From: Spirosoma sp. KUDC1026
GTDB taxonomy: Bacteria > Bacteroidota > Bacteroidia > Cytophagales > Spirosomataceae
Reading direction: 5' to 3'
DNA: 64,000 bases
NCBI RefSeq assembly: GCF_013375035.1
Contig: NZ_CP056032.1
Span: 3,966,001-4,030,000 of the forward strand
Every line of letters starts with the position of its first letter. Positions within the stretch are counted from its first letter, which is position 1. Positions 15,369-24,645 of the stretch are shown here, piece after piece. Both the position numbers and the translations under genes were made by a program. The notes under the pieces are model-generated. The model saw only the letters and a list, made by a program, of their open reading frames with translations, was not told the origin of the DNA and did not search any database.

Positions 15369-17756
15369 CTACGACTCCTTTTTCACTAACCGGACGAAAT
15401 ACACCGGACCGGCAGCACTCTGTGGCAGGGCCTGAAACTTCACCCGGACAGCCTTCTTCCCTTGTACCATCGACGCCGGGATGGGGTACGTTATGTCCTT
15501 AAACGCCGACTGATTCCAGCGCCCCGTATTGTCTTCCGTCACGAGTTTCTGGTCATCGATGTAGATGTCGAATTTGTGGTTGCCCCACTCCGCTCCCCAG
15601 TACCGAACCATCAGACTTAGATCCGTAGCGTCCTCGGTCGCCAGGTTATAGCTGAAATAGCCGCCGTTACTCGCGTCGCGCCAGAACGCATCCTGCGATG
15701 ACCCTTTCCGCGACTTCTCACTTTGCATGGCATGGTCAACTTCGGGTTGCTGCTCACCGGGGGCAACCGCGTCAACGGTGCGTTTTTGCAGCGCCAGCTT
15801 TTCGCGTTCAATACCAGCGATGGAGTCGAGATACGTCCGGTAATTGGCGTTGCTCAGGGCCATCCAGTACATCATGTAGCGGGCGTCGTGGATACGGTAA
15901 AACGGCTCCAGCACCAGATTCGACGCGTTGACCAATCGCTGTTTCGGCAGCGTGTACGTCAGCGACTTCCCAGCTACCGGCACCAGTTCATTAGTGATAG
16001 CTGACGAATTATCGGCAACGAGAATCGGGGCTTTGTCGACGGGCAATCGTTCGCCACCGGCGATGTGCCCCCAGCGGCTATCGTCGGCCAGCAGCCCCTT
16101 CATGTTCTCGGTTCCGGTTTTGGCACCCAGCAGAATCGGGCCGTGCAGAATCGCGACGTAATTGGGTACGTTGGGCATCTGTTCCAGCGTGTTATGCATT
16201 GGTAAGGAAACCGTTAGCACATCGCCTTTTTTCCAGCTTCGTTTCACCGCAACGTATGATCCCGGCTGCGCTGAGTAAGCCACATTCTTCCCGTTGACGG
16301 CCAGTTTCAGCGCCCCGGCCTTAACCCACGACGGATATCGAATCAACATTGGAAACGTACCAGTCCCCTCGGTGATAGTCAGTTTGGTCTGCTCTTCATC
16401 CGGGAAACGGGTCGTCTGCCGCAGTTTGATTTTCTTGTCGCGCCAGTTCAGCTCCGACGCCACGAACAGGTTCACAAACAGTGAGTCGTGCTGATGGGTG
16501 TAGATGAACTGCCCGTACTTGCCGTGATTTTCCATACCGCTTCCCACGCAGCACCACATGGCTTCGTCAGGCGTCGAATAGACCCGGTAATGGCGCGGCC
16601 GAGCCGGCGTGAAGTAGACGTACCCCCCGTTATCGGGGTGCTGCGTCGACAGGATGTGGTTGAACAGCGCGCGTTCGTAAAAGTCGACGTACCGGGCGTC
16701 CGGCTTCGCGCGAAAAACGTCCTCCGTCAGTTTCAGCATGTTATACGTATTGCACGACTCCGGCCCCTCTACGTCGCTGACGAAATCGGTACTGGCCGCT
16801 TTGCTGGGAAAAAACTCGCGCCGACTGTTGCCCCCCAACGCCAGACTTCGGCGCTGCGTAACGGTCTCCCAGAAAAACGTACCCGCTTTGGTGTACTGAT
16901 CATCGTGCGCCAGCTCACCAATGCGGTGAAACCCAATGGCTTTGGGTACCTGCGTGTTGGCGTGCTTATTATCCAGATTGTCTTTACCGACGGCCATCGG
17001 ATCGAGGAGTTGGTGGTGCGAAAACCGTCGGGCCGCCGTCAGGTACTTCTCGTTACCGGTCATCTGATAGGCGTCGGCAAACATCTCGTTCATACCGCCG
17101 TGTTCTGTGTTCAGCATCGACTCCATTTGCGCATCCGACAGAGCCGACGTGATGTTGATTCCCCAGTCGCAGAAGTTCAGAAATATCGCTTTCGCGGTTT
17201 CGTCGCCGGTGTAGAGCCAGGCGTCGCGCAGGCCGCTGTACAGTTTATGGACGTTGTACCACGGCACCCAGGCGTCGTGGTACGCCTTAAAATCGCCCGT
17301 TTTGAACGTCGACCAGACGGTTTTGCTATCGGGAACGCCCCCCACGTAGCCCACGCCCCAGCCCGGATTGTTTTTCGCGCTAGCTTCCTGACAGGCCTTT
17401 AACTCCGCCAGCATATAGGCCATACGCTTTTGGCAATCGGCGTTACCCGTAGCCGCGTTCATCGCCAGCGCCGACAGGTAATGGCCACCGACGTGCCCAT
17501 CCAGCCCCGCCCAGTTTTTGTAGTCGGCGGCTTTCGACGGCAGTCCGGCTTCCTTGCGAAACGGAGCCAGCAGCCGATCAACGTCGTATTTGAGCAGCGT
17601 TTGCACGTTCAGGTCCTGAGCATGCTTGAACGGCCCGTCGAGCAGCGTTACGTCGCGCAGCGGAAACTCATTGGTATACAGCTGACTCTGCGCATTCGTG
17701 TCATAAGCACACAAACTAAGACAGGCACAGATCAGCCCAACAAAAGAGCGGGTCAT
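15369..17756 (-). CDS. GH127 beta-L-arabinofuranosidase-like protein (DUF1680)
   Basis: A 795-residue secreted enzyme with the GH127 (alpha/alpha)6 barrel (FPLRDVTLLDGPFKHAQ, GHVGGHYLSALA) and C-terminal beta-sandwich modules from about residue 650 (YFSYNLATEDATDL). The zinc-and-nucleophile set of GH127 is visible: Glu and Cys in EGPESCNTYNM and the Cys-Cys pair in MWCCVGSGMENHG, one of which is the catalytic cysteine in the characterised Bifidobacterium enzyme. The family hydrolyses beta-L-arabinofuranosides; other related specificities are known. Its gaps on both sides are filled by the long palindromes, so its expression may be set apart from its neighbours. Confidence 0.9.
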   Translation of the reverse strand: MTRSFVGLICACLSLCAYDTNAQSQLYTNEFPLRDVTLLDGPFKHAQDLNVQTLLKYDVDRLLAPFRKEAGLPSKAADYKNWAGLDGHVGGHYLSALAMNAATGNADCQKRMAYMLAELKACQEASAKNNPGWGVGYVGGVPDSKTVWSTFKTGDFKAYHDAWVPWYNVHKLYSGLRDAWLYTGDETAKAIFLNFCDWGINITSALSDAQMESMLNTEHGGMNEMFADAYQMTGNEKYLTAARRFSHHQLLDPMAVGKDNLDNKHANTQVPKAIGFHRIGELAHDDQYTKAGTFFWETVTQRRSLALGGNSRREFFPSKAASTDFVSDVEGPESCNTYNMLKLTEDVFRAKPDARYVDFYERALFNHILSTQHPDNGGYVYFTPARPRHYRVYSTPDEAMWCCVGSGMENHGKYGQFIYTHQHDSLFVNLFVASELNWRDKKIKLRQTTRFPDEEQTKLTITEGTGTFPMLIRYPSWVKAGALKLAVNGKNVAYSAQPGSYVAVKRSWKKGDVLTVSLPMHNTLEQMPNVPNYVAILHGPILLGAKTGTENMKGLLADDSRWGHIAGGERLPVDKAPILVADNSSAITNELVPVAGKSLTYTLPKQRLVNASNLVLEPFYRIHDARYMMYWMALSNANYRTYLDSIAGIEREKLALQKRTVDAVAPGEQQPEVDHAMQSEKSRKGSSQDAFWRDASNGGYFSYNLATEDATDLSLMVRYWGAEWGNHKFDIYIDDQKLVTEDNTGRWNQSAFKDITYPIPASMVQGKKAVRVKFQALPQSAAGPVYFVRLVKKES

Positions 17757-17791
17757 CGTTGATTGCGTATTAGTTATTTACTGAAGAGCAC

Positions 17792-17898
17792 TTTTTGTCA
17801 TCCCGACGCAGGAGGGATCTTCGCTAGAAGCAAGAGAGGCCGCCTGTTAGCGAACCGGGCCGCCGGAGCGGATCCCTCCTGCGTCGGGATGACAAAAA
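17792..17898. repeat. Long palindrome, variant stem GACGCAGGAGGG
   Basis: Arms TTTTTGTCATCCCGACGCAGGAGG.. and ..CCTCCTGCGTCGGGATGACAAAAA are complementary. Relative to 15259-15344 the stem lacks the same base on both arms, so the change is compensated. It sits between GH127 and GH43. Confidence 0.92.
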
Positions 17899-17921
17899 AC
17901 CACGGAGACAAAAACAATCCC

Positions 17922-19601
17922 CTACTTATACATCGGGTCGTTGCCGCTGTACCGCAGATAGTTAAAAGACGCGCTGTTGTCTGAGTTACTTCCCGACGAG
18001 GTCGCGTACATCCCGAATACGCAACCGATGAAGCCCCCCGCCACCTGTGTACTCAGAAATTTCCCGTCGATCCTGTCTTTCAGTAGCTTCCAGTCGTTCG
18101 GTTTGTCGGCCACGTAGAAATCGTAGGCATCACCTTTGGCGTCGATACGGAGCATCACCTTCTTCGCGTCGGCGGCAACGGGCGTCTGGGCGAGCAGCTC
18201 CAGGTTTTTGTCGTTGGTGCTCTTGAAGAGCTGCACCACGGGCTTACCCTGATCGGTCGATTTGGCCAGGAAATAGAAGTGTTTCTCGTCCTGAAAAATC
18301 ACCAGCCCCGCTTTTTCGTCGGCCGATTTAGCCGTGAAATCCAGCGCGGTTTCGGCGGAACAGTTCAGGTGCTGCTGCCGCTTGCCGATGAAGGCCGGGT
18401 TACCCGCTTCCGAAATGGTTTCCGGCTTGAGTTTCATCGTCAGCCCATTGGCTTTGCTGAAGCTGAACGACTTGTCGTCGCGGGTACGCAGGAACAGCAG
18501 GGCCGGATCGAGCGTCTTATCGAAGTTAATCGTGTAAGCGAAGTTGCCGTTCTGGGGACGGGCGTCTTTCTGCTTTACCTCCTTGAAGTTGCCGACGTAG
18601 CTATAGGCAATGGGTTTCTCGCCATGTTCGATCATGGGCCAGTCATTGGTCCAGGTTAGGGGAGCGATAAACGTTTCGCGACCGGTGTTGTAGTAGTTGC
18701 CCTCGTACGGCCGAACCGCTAGAAAAATCGAATACCACTTACCATCTGGTCCCTCCACAAACTGCGCGTGCCCCGCCGACGTGATTGGATCTTTGCGGTC
18801 GGCGGGTAATCCCCGCTGCGTCAAAATTGGGTTCCCCTCGTAGGGTACGTACGGGCCCCAGACGTCTTTGCTCCGCAGCACGACCTCCGAGTGGTTGACC
18901 GACGTACCGCCCTCAGCCGCGTAGAGGTAATACCAGTTGTTCCGCTTCATGATGTGCGGACCCTCGATCCAGACGGGTTTCTTGCTCAGATCGACCCCGC
19001 CGTTGACGAGTTGTTTTTCCTCGCCTAAAACCTTCAGGTTTTTAGCGTCGAACTCGTACATCCGAATCGTCCGATGGCCTGGATAGAGCGGCTTACGGTC
19101 GGGGGCGTCGCTATTGTAGAGGATGTACGCCTTGTCGGTCGACTCGTCGAAATACAACGACGGGTCAATACCCTTTACCTCCGGCAACTTCACCGGATTA
19201 CTCCACGGTCCCGCCGGATTCTTTGCCGTTACCACGAAGTTACCATCATGGTCGATGTCGGTGCAGGTGATGTAGAAGGTGCCTTTCGAATAACTGATAC
19301 CCGGCGCAAACAGACCCCGCGTCATGCGTTCGCCCATAAAGTCCATCTGCTCGGGCCGGTCGATGACATTACCAATCTGCTTCCAGTTTTTGAGGTCTTT
19401 GCTGTGCAGCACCGGGATGCCGGGGAAGTACGAAAAGGTGGAATTGATGAGGTAATAGTCGCTGCCCACCTTCACGATGCTGGGATCGGGATAAAACCCC
19501 GTCATAATGGGGTTGACTAGCGTCGTTGTCTGCGCCAGCGATACCTGGCTCATGCCGGCGAGCAGTGCCGCACAGAATGCCGTAATAATGCGTTTTTTCA
19601 T
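17922..19601 (-). CDS. GH43 beta-xylosidase/arabinofuranosidase
   Basis: A 559-residue secreted GH43 enzyme. The propeller begins with NPIMTGFYPDPSIVKVG (base Asp), continues with VKGIDPSLYFDE (modulator Asp) and PVWIEGPHIMKR (acid Glu). The C-terminal half (from about residue 345, NFAYTINFDKTLDP) is a concanavalin-like sandwich seen in beta-xylosidases. The architecture resembles GH43 xylosidases that trim xylo-oligosaccharides or remove arabinofuranose from them. The signal peptide ends QVSLAQ. It is flanked by palindromes on both sides. Confidence 0.9.
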   Translation of the reverse strand: MKKRIITAFCAALLAGMSQVSLAQTTTLVNPIMTGFYPDPSIVKVGSDYYLINSTFSYFPGIPVLHSKDLKNWKQIGNVIDRPEQMDFMGERMTRGLFAPGISYSKGTFYITCTDIDHDGNFVVTAKNPAGPWSNPVKLPEVKGIDPSLYFDESTDKAYILYNSDAPDRKPLYPGHRTIRMYEFDAKNLKVLGEEKQLVNGGVDLSKKPVWIEGPHIMKRNNWYYLYAAEGGTSVNHSEVVLRSKDVWGPYVPYEGNPILTQRGLPADRKDPITSAGHAQFVEGPDGKWYSIFLAVRPYEGNYYNTGRETFIAPLTWTNDWPMIEHGEKPIAYSYVGNFKEVKQKDARPQNGNFAYTINFDKTLDPALLFLRTRDDKSFSFSKANGLTMKLKPETISEAGNPAFIGKRQQHLNCSAETALDFTAKSADEKAGLVIFQDEKHFYFLAKSTDQGKPVVQLFKSTNDKNLELLAQTPVAADAKKVMLRIDAKGDAYDFYVADKPNDWKLLKDRIDGKFLSTQVAGGFIGCVFGMYATSSGSNSDNSASFNYLRYSGNDPMYK

Positions 19602-19638
19602 AAGGGTTTGGTCAGGTTTGTATGCGTTTTTGGGTCAG

Positions 19639-19734
19639 TTTTTTTGTCATCCCGACGTTAGGAGGGATCTTCGGCAGGAACGATTAAAACTGCCTATACC
19701 CGAAGATCCCTCCTAACGTCGGGATGACAAAAAA
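19639..19734. repeat. Long palindrome, variant stem GACGTTAGGAGGG, left flank of GIY-YIG gene
   Basis: Arms TTTTTTGTCATCCCGACGTTAGGAGG and CCTCCTAACGTCGGGATGACAAAAAA are perfectly complementary; the T that differs from the 15259 copy is matched by an A on the opposite arm. It lies about 30 bp past the stop of the GIY-YIG gene. Confidence 0.93.
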
Positions 19735-19765
19735 CGTTGGTGATAAGTCATGAATGACAGAAAAG

Positions 19766-20068
19766 CTATTCCAGAATATCTTCATTCAAAAAGCGCCATT
19801 CGGGGTTAATAGACTGAATCAATTCTATTTTCTTCTCTCTCCGCCACCCTTTAATCTCTTTCTCCCGGTCGATTGCATTCCGAACGTATTGGTGGTGTTC
19901 CCAGTAGACGAGCCGATGGCAATAGAATTTACCCGCAAACTTTCCTGCCTGTCCCCGCGACTCGTAATGCTCCTGTAATCGCCTGACCAGGTCGTTGGTC
20001 ATACCCGTATACAGCACCGTTTTTTCCGGGTTCGTGACGATGTAGACGTAGAAAGCATACCGATTCAT
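19766..20068 (-). CDS. Single-domain GIY-YIG endonuclease
   Basis: A 100-residue protein consisting of a complete GIY-YIG nuclease domain and almost nothing else. The GIY and YIG tripeptides appear as VYI (residues 9-11) and YTG (20-22), followed by the catalytic Arg region DLVRRLQEHY and the metal-binding Glu in AIDREKEIKGWRREKK. This is the YhbQ/UPF0213-like size class, a group of single-domain nucleases whose roles are poorly known. The gene is less GC-rich than its neighbours and lies precisely between two long palindromes (19639-19734 and 20122-20244), members of a family spread through this window. That placement suggests a possible link between nuclease and repeat (inference). Confidence 0.92.
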   Translation of the reverse strand: MNRYAFYVYIVTNPEKTVLYTGMTNDLVRRLQEHYESRGQAGKFAGKFYCHRLVYWEHHQYVRNAIDREKEIKGWRREKKIELIQSINPEWRFLNEDILE

Positions 20069-20121
20069 TTCCTGCTGTTCTGGTGCTTCTTTATTTTCGT
20101 TCTTTTATCATTAAATTCTCC

Positions 20122-20244
20122 TTTTTTGTCATCCCGACCGGTCCGCCGGTGAGGCAGGAGGGATCTTCGGCAGTAGTAAGACAAACCGCCTGCTAATGAA
20201 GATCCCTCCTGCCGCACCGGCGGACCGGTCGGGATGACAAAAAA
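20122..20244. repeat. Long palindrome with extended stem, right flank of GIY-YIG gene
   Basis: Arms start TTTTTTGTCATCCCGACCGGTCCGCCGGT and end ACCGGCGGACCGGTCGGGATGACAAAAAA. Both arms carry the same extra GC-rich segment, so the insertion is symmetric. It lies about 50 bp upstream of the GIY-YIG start and about 10 bp past the GH95 stop. Confidence 0.92.
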
Positions 20245-20252
20245 CGCTCTCA

Positions 20253-22715
20253 TTACAACGCAACCAGCGTGTAGGTCTTGCCACGTTGTGTGGGTATGTC
20301 GTAGAGCCAGGTTGGTTTCAGGGGCGGGGTGGCCGGGGCCGGATCAGTCAGCGTCGCAACAATGGGCTTGGGCGTTTCCTCCGTCTGATAGAACTCGTTT
20401 GGGTTTGGCCCCGATGCCGTTGCCAGCGTCCCTTTGCTCCCTTTCAATTCGTTCGGCGTGCGAATGCGCAGGTTGCCGCCCAGGTTCGACCGAATTTCAA
20501 TCTTCGTCAGCTTACCACCGTCCCATTCCATTCCCACGACCTCGAAGCCGCCCCGCGCCCGTAGGCCACTGATACTGCCCGTCGGCCAGACGTCGGGTAA
20601 GGCGGGCAGCAGGTGGAGGGCACCGTCGTTGCTTTGCAGCAGCATTTCGGTAATACCCGACGTGCAGCCGAAGTTACCATCGATCTGAAACGGCGGGTGG
20701 GCGTCGAACAGGTTGTTGTACGTGCCGCCCCCTTCCTTGTTGACACCCAGCGGAGTCAGCTGATTCTGAATAAGCGTGTACGCGTGGTTGCCGTCCTGCA
20801 ATTTGGCCCACCAGTTTACTTTCCAGCCCATACTCCAACCCGTCGATACATCGCCCCGGTGGGTCAGCGTCGTGCGCGAAGCATTGAACAGGTTGGGCGT
20901 GCGGTAGGCCGAAATCTGGTTGGACGGGAACAGGCCGTAGAGGTGGGAAATATGTCGGTGTTTGTCGTTCGGATCATCAATATCATCGAGCCACTCCTGC
21001 AACTGCCCGTGCTTTCCGATGTGCATGGGTGGTAATTTGGCCCGCATCTGCCGGAGCGAATCGGCAAATGGCTTATCGGTGTTCAGCAGGTCGGCCACGC
21101 GGATGGCGGTACTGAATACATCGAATACGATCTGATTATCCATCGTCGTACCGGCATCCAGCGACGAGCCGCCGTGGGCTTGCGGAGCATTTTCGGGCGA
21201 CGTGCTCGGCGTAACGACCAGCCACTTGTACTTCGGATGCTCGACCAGGAAATCGGCGTAGAACTGAGCCGCTCCTTTCAGAATCGGGTAGGCCGATGTC
21301 AGGAACGCCCGGTCGCCGGAGTAGAGATAATGTTCCCACAGATGCTGGCTGAGCCACGCGCCCCCGGCAGTCCACATGCCCCAGAATGCACCGTCGACCG
21401 GGCCGTTGATCCGCCAGATATCGGTGTTGTGGTGGGCCATCCAGCCGCGCGCGCCATACATGATCCGCGCCGTCTCCTGCCCCGTCTGCGACAGGTCGCG
21501 GATCAGGCTAAACAGCGGCTCGTGCATCTCGGGCAAGCCCGTTTTTTCGGCGGGCCAGTAGTTCATCTGTGTGTTGATGTTGATGGTGTACTTACTATCC
21601 CAGGGTGGTCGCATACTCCGGTTCCAGATACCCTGCAGATTAGCCGCCTGTCCATTGGGCTGTGACGACGAAATGAGCAGATAGCGCCCGTACTGGTAAT
21701 AGAGCGTTACCAGGTTCGGGTCGTTGACCGAGCGGAAGTTTTTTAGTCGTTCATCGGTGGGTAGTTTGGCCGCGTCGGTCGACGTAAGATCGAGACGAAC
21801 CCGATTGAAATAGCGTTGGTAAGCGGCTACGTGCGGTTTGATTAGCGCATCGTACGACTGGCGAAAGGCCTTGTCAAGCGTGGCCACTACGCGTTCGCTT
21901 TCATTACCGCTCAGGTCGTTATAATTGACAAAGTTGGTGGCAATGGCGAGGTAGATAGTAGCGGTCGTGGCCCCGTCGACGACCAGCGTCTGCCCGTTGG
22001 CCGATACGGTACCGCTTTTGGTTTTGATACGAGCCAGACTTTTAAATTTCACCTTGCCGGGTACGCCTTCGTGGTCGGCGGTGACACCGGACAGCATCAG
22101 CTCGTTGCGATTGGTGGTGTTGATAACAGCGTTGGGGTGCAGGCTGGTAAACGACGTCACGAAGGAGAGCTTACCGGGTTTGTCGGCCGACAGCTGCACA
22201 GCCAGTACGTTAGCGGGCAGCGACGTAATGACTTCGCGGGTGTACGTTACATCGCCGACTTTGTAGGTCGTTTTGGCGACGGCCCGCTCGATGTCAAGTT
22301 CGCGGTAGTAATCTGTATAGCTATCGTGGCCGGCGAACGTCAGCAGCAGATTCCCCACCGGCTGAAACATTTGTCCTTGCGATTTCTTGGTCAGGATCGA
22401 CTTGTTGGCCAGTTGCTCGGCTTCTTTCTGCTTCCCGTCAAAAATCAGTTGGCGAATTTCGGGGAGCACCGCTTTTGCGTTGGGGTTATCATTCCGGTTA
22501 GGACTACCGCTCCAGACGGTGCCTTCGTTGAGTTGAAGGGTTTCCTGGGGTACGTTGCCGTAGACCATCGCCCCCAGCCGACCATTCCCGACGGGCAGCG
22601 CGCTTTCCCAGACGGTTCCCGCCGGTTTGTCGTACCACAGTTTCAGACTGGGTTTGTCTTGGGCGTAGACCGCAGTGGTCAGGATCAGCAGCAACAAATA
22701 AAGCAACCGTTTCAT
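20253..22715 (-). CDS. GH95 alpha-L-fucosidase/alpha-L-galactosidase
   Basis: A GH95 enzyme of about 820 residues. The N-terminal beta domain begins [20 protein letters not shown], the barrel contains [13 protein letters not shown] with the two catalytic Asn, [11 protein letters not shown] with the acid Glu, and [12 protein letters not shown] with the essential Asp. These match the set defined in the bifidobacterial 1,2-alpha-L-fucosidase. The ATG at 22715 ([12 protein letters not shown]) gives a signal peptide ending VYAQ and is preferred to the upstream ATG at 22766. Some GH95 enzymes act on alpha-L-galactose of corn glucuronoarabinoxylan rather than on fucose; the xylan-rich context makes that a real alternative. 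Confidence 0.92.
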   Translation of the reverse strand: MKRLLYLLLLILTTAVYAQDKPSLKLWYDKPAGTVWESALPVGNGRLGAMVYGNVPQETLQLNEGTVWSGSPNRNDNPNAKAVLPEIRQLIFDGKQKEAEQLANKSILTKKSQGQMFQPVGNLLLTFAGHDSYTDYYRELDIERAVAKTTYKVGDVTYTREVITSLPANVLAVQLSADKPGKLSFVTSFTSLHPNAVINTTNRNELMLSGVTADHEGVPGKVKFKSLARIKTKSGTVSANGQTLVVDGATTATIYLAIATNFVNYNDLSGNESERVVATLDKAFRQSYDALIKPHVAAYQRYFNRVRLDLTSTDAAKLPTDERLKNFRSVNDPNLVTLYYQYGRYLLISSSQPNGQAANLQGIWNRSMRPPWDSKYTININTQMNYWPAEKTGLPEMHEPLFSLIRDLSQTGQETARIMYGARGWMAHHNTDIWRINGPVDGAFWGMWTAGGAWLSQHLWEHYLYSGDRAFLTSAYPILKGAAQFYADFLVEHPKYKWLVVTPSTSPENAPQAHGGSSLDAGTTMDNQIVFDVFSTAIRVADLLNTDKPFADSLRQMRAKLPPMHIGKHGQLQEWLDDIDDPNDKHRHISHLYGLFPSNQISAYRTPNLFNASRTTLTHRGDVSTGWSMGWKVNWWAKLQDGNHAYTLIQNQLTPLGVNKEGGGTYNNLFDAHPPFQIDGNFGCTSGITEMLLQSNDGALHLLPALPDVWPTGSISGLRARGGFEVVGMEWDGGKLTKIEIRSNLGGNLRIRTPNELKGSKGTLATASGPNPNEFYQTEETPKPIVATLTDPAPATPPLKPTWLYDIPTQRGKTYTLVAL

Positions 22716-22815
22716 ACAATTCAGATACTCTTCGTGAGCAAATACGCAAGCTGCCTGCCCGTTCAATTAACGTTAATTGGATTCAGGCAGGCAGTTGACG
22801 CAACTAATTTATGAT

Positions 22816-24630
22816 TTAATACCCCGGGTTTTGCGGGAACTTTGGTCCCTCTACCACGCGGTCAATCTGCGACTGCGGAATCGGGCGCAGCATATTGAAA
22901 TCCTGGACGTAAGGAGCGGCCTCCGGATTCCAGGCTTTTACCCGGCGAACGAGCGAACGGGTCCGTACCAGATCGTGCCACCGCTGCCATTCGCCGAAGA
23001 ATTCACGGCTCCGCTCGTCCAGAATGAAGTCCAACGTAACATCAGCTGGCTGGATGGTCATGGCCGTTACGGCTGCTGCGTTTTGGGCCGCGGTGTTGGT
23101 TTTGCGGTACGCAGCCCGTTGCCGTACTACATTCAGGAGTGCAGCTGCTTTGGTAGCATCACCCGCTTTGAGGTACGCTTCGGCGCCGGTCATGTATACG
23201 TCCGAGAACCGGTACAGTACGCAGGGACGGGTCGAGGGGTCGTTGAAGTTAGCTCCCCGGCTTGGGTCCATGAATTTTTTCAGAGCTGGGAAGATTCCGT
23301 TGTCCCACAAGCTTGGCGGTACCACCAACCCTTTGAAAGGCCGCGTTCCGACAAACTGAGGGGCACCTGCTACTTCATAATCAGGCAACCAAACGGCAGT
23401 ATCTGCTCCAGCCACGGTGGTGTAACCGATACCTCGTTTATTGTTGGCAGCCGTAGCCGTGTTGGTAACGGACGTATTGGCAATGTAAACCGTGTAGAAC
23501 GAGTTCATGAAGCGCGAATCCGACGTCCGGTTGGTAAACGCCTGATCCAGGAAGTAGCTCTTACCGGCATTAGCGCCCGTTGGCCACTTGTAACTGTTGG
23601 GGCGCATCCGAACGTAAGGCCGGCCATACTGCGAATCCCGGATCATCAGGGAGGTTCCGCTGTTTACGTAAGCCCCCGCGGCACTTTTGTACGAGTTGAT
23701 CCCGCTGTTGTTCGGGTAATTCCAGTTCGTAAACCAGGGGCTCAGATTCTGCGCAAATCCACCTCCCGCGGCCGCTCCCACAACGTAGTAACCATATTTC
23801 GGGTCAAGCACGTGATCGCTGACAAACATCGTTTCTTTGCCATAGTCGTTGGCGGGAACGAAGGCATCGCCATAATCCTGCCACAGGTCCAGGCCATAGG
23901 TTGATTTGTTGGCAATGATCTGATCGCAAATCGTAGCAGCCTGCGTAAAATCCGACGCTGTGTTATTGAGCCAGCCACGTGTCAGGTACGCCTTTGCCAG
24001 CAGCAGCTGGGCAACGGGTTTGGTAGCAGCTTTACCCAGAAACGGTGCCGTTGGCGTGTTCGGCAGATCGGCGGCTGCTTCGGTCAGGTCTTTGATGATC
24101 AGTTCATACACCTGCGCAACGGGTTGACGCGAAGCCGCCTGCGAAGGCGTCGTGATGAATTCGGTGCTGAGCGGTACGTCTCCCCAGGTCTGTACCAGAT
24201 AAAAGTACCAGAACCCGCGCAGGAATTTAGCCTGTGCCAGATACTGCTTCCGGGTAGCCTCGGGCAAATCGATCGTCTGTCCGTACTTAAGTACCCCGTT
24301 CAGCGTGTTAATATCCTGAAATGCTGTCCCCCAGGCCGCGCCGAAGTTACTCCCGTTCAGACCGTTATACGTATAGGGAACGGGTGTTCCGGCACTGGCC
24401 CCTTGTAAAAACTCGTCGGTTCCGGCCTGCATTTCGACGGTAAAGCCTTCGGTTCCCCACTGGCCCCGGAGATCATTATACACCCCGGCAATACCGCCCA
24501 ATACTCCGGAAGGGCTGTTGAAGTACGACGGTACAATCTGCGACTGTGGATTCTCCTCCAGGATTTTTTCACAGCCCGAACTGAATGCTGCAACCAGGCC
24601 GGCGGCAAACCATATTTTTATCGATTTCAT
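22816..24630 (-). CDS. susD-like: SusD/RagB-family surface glycan-binding lipoprotein
   Basis: A 604-residue lipoprotein whose leader ends in the lipobox FSSGC, so it is lipid-anchored. The mature part is the alpha-helical TPR-like SusD fold, with typical blocks such as AQAKFLRGFWYFYLVQTWGDVPL, AYLTRGWLNN and the C-terminal LDFILDERSREFFGEWQRWHDLVR. It would cap the SusC channel and capture oligosaccharides at the cell surface. It begins 15 bp downstream of the SusC stop and is co-transcribed with it. The bound glycan cannot be told from sequence. Confidence 0.96.
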   Translation of the reverse strand: MKSIKIWFAAGLVAAFSSGCEKILEENPQSQIVPSYFNSPSGVLGGIAGVYNDLRGQWGTEGFTVEMQAGTDEFLQGASAGTPVPYTYNGLNGSNFGAAWGTAFQDINTLNGVLKYGQTIDLPEATRKQYLAQAKFLRGFWYFYLVQTWGDVPLSTEFITTPSQAASRQPVAQVYELIIKDLTEAAADLPNTPTAPFLGKAATKPVAQLLLAKAYLTRGWLNNTASDFTQAATICDQIIANKSTYGLDLWQDYGDAFVPANDYGKETMFVSDHVLDPKYGYYVVGAAAGGGFAQNLSPWFTNWNYPNNSGINSYKSAAGAYVNSGTSLMIRDSQYGRPYVRMRPNSYKWPTGANAGKSYFLDQAFTNRTSDSRFMNSFYTVYIANTSVTNTATAANNKRGIGYTTVAGADTAVWLPDYEVAGAPQFVGTRPFKGLVVPPSLWDNGIFPALKKFMDPSRGANFNDPSTRPCVLYRFSDVYMTGAEAYLKAGDATKAAALLNVVRQRAAYRKTNTAAQNAAAVTAMTIQPADVTLDFILDERSREFFGEWQRWHDLVRTRSLVRRVKAWNPEAAPYVQDFNMLRPIPQSQIDRVVEGPKFPQNPGY

Positions 24631-24645
24631 CGTAGTGTCAAAGGA

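Noticed and set aside
20065..20253. 62-codon frame
   Set aside because: It is a translation of the long palindrome.
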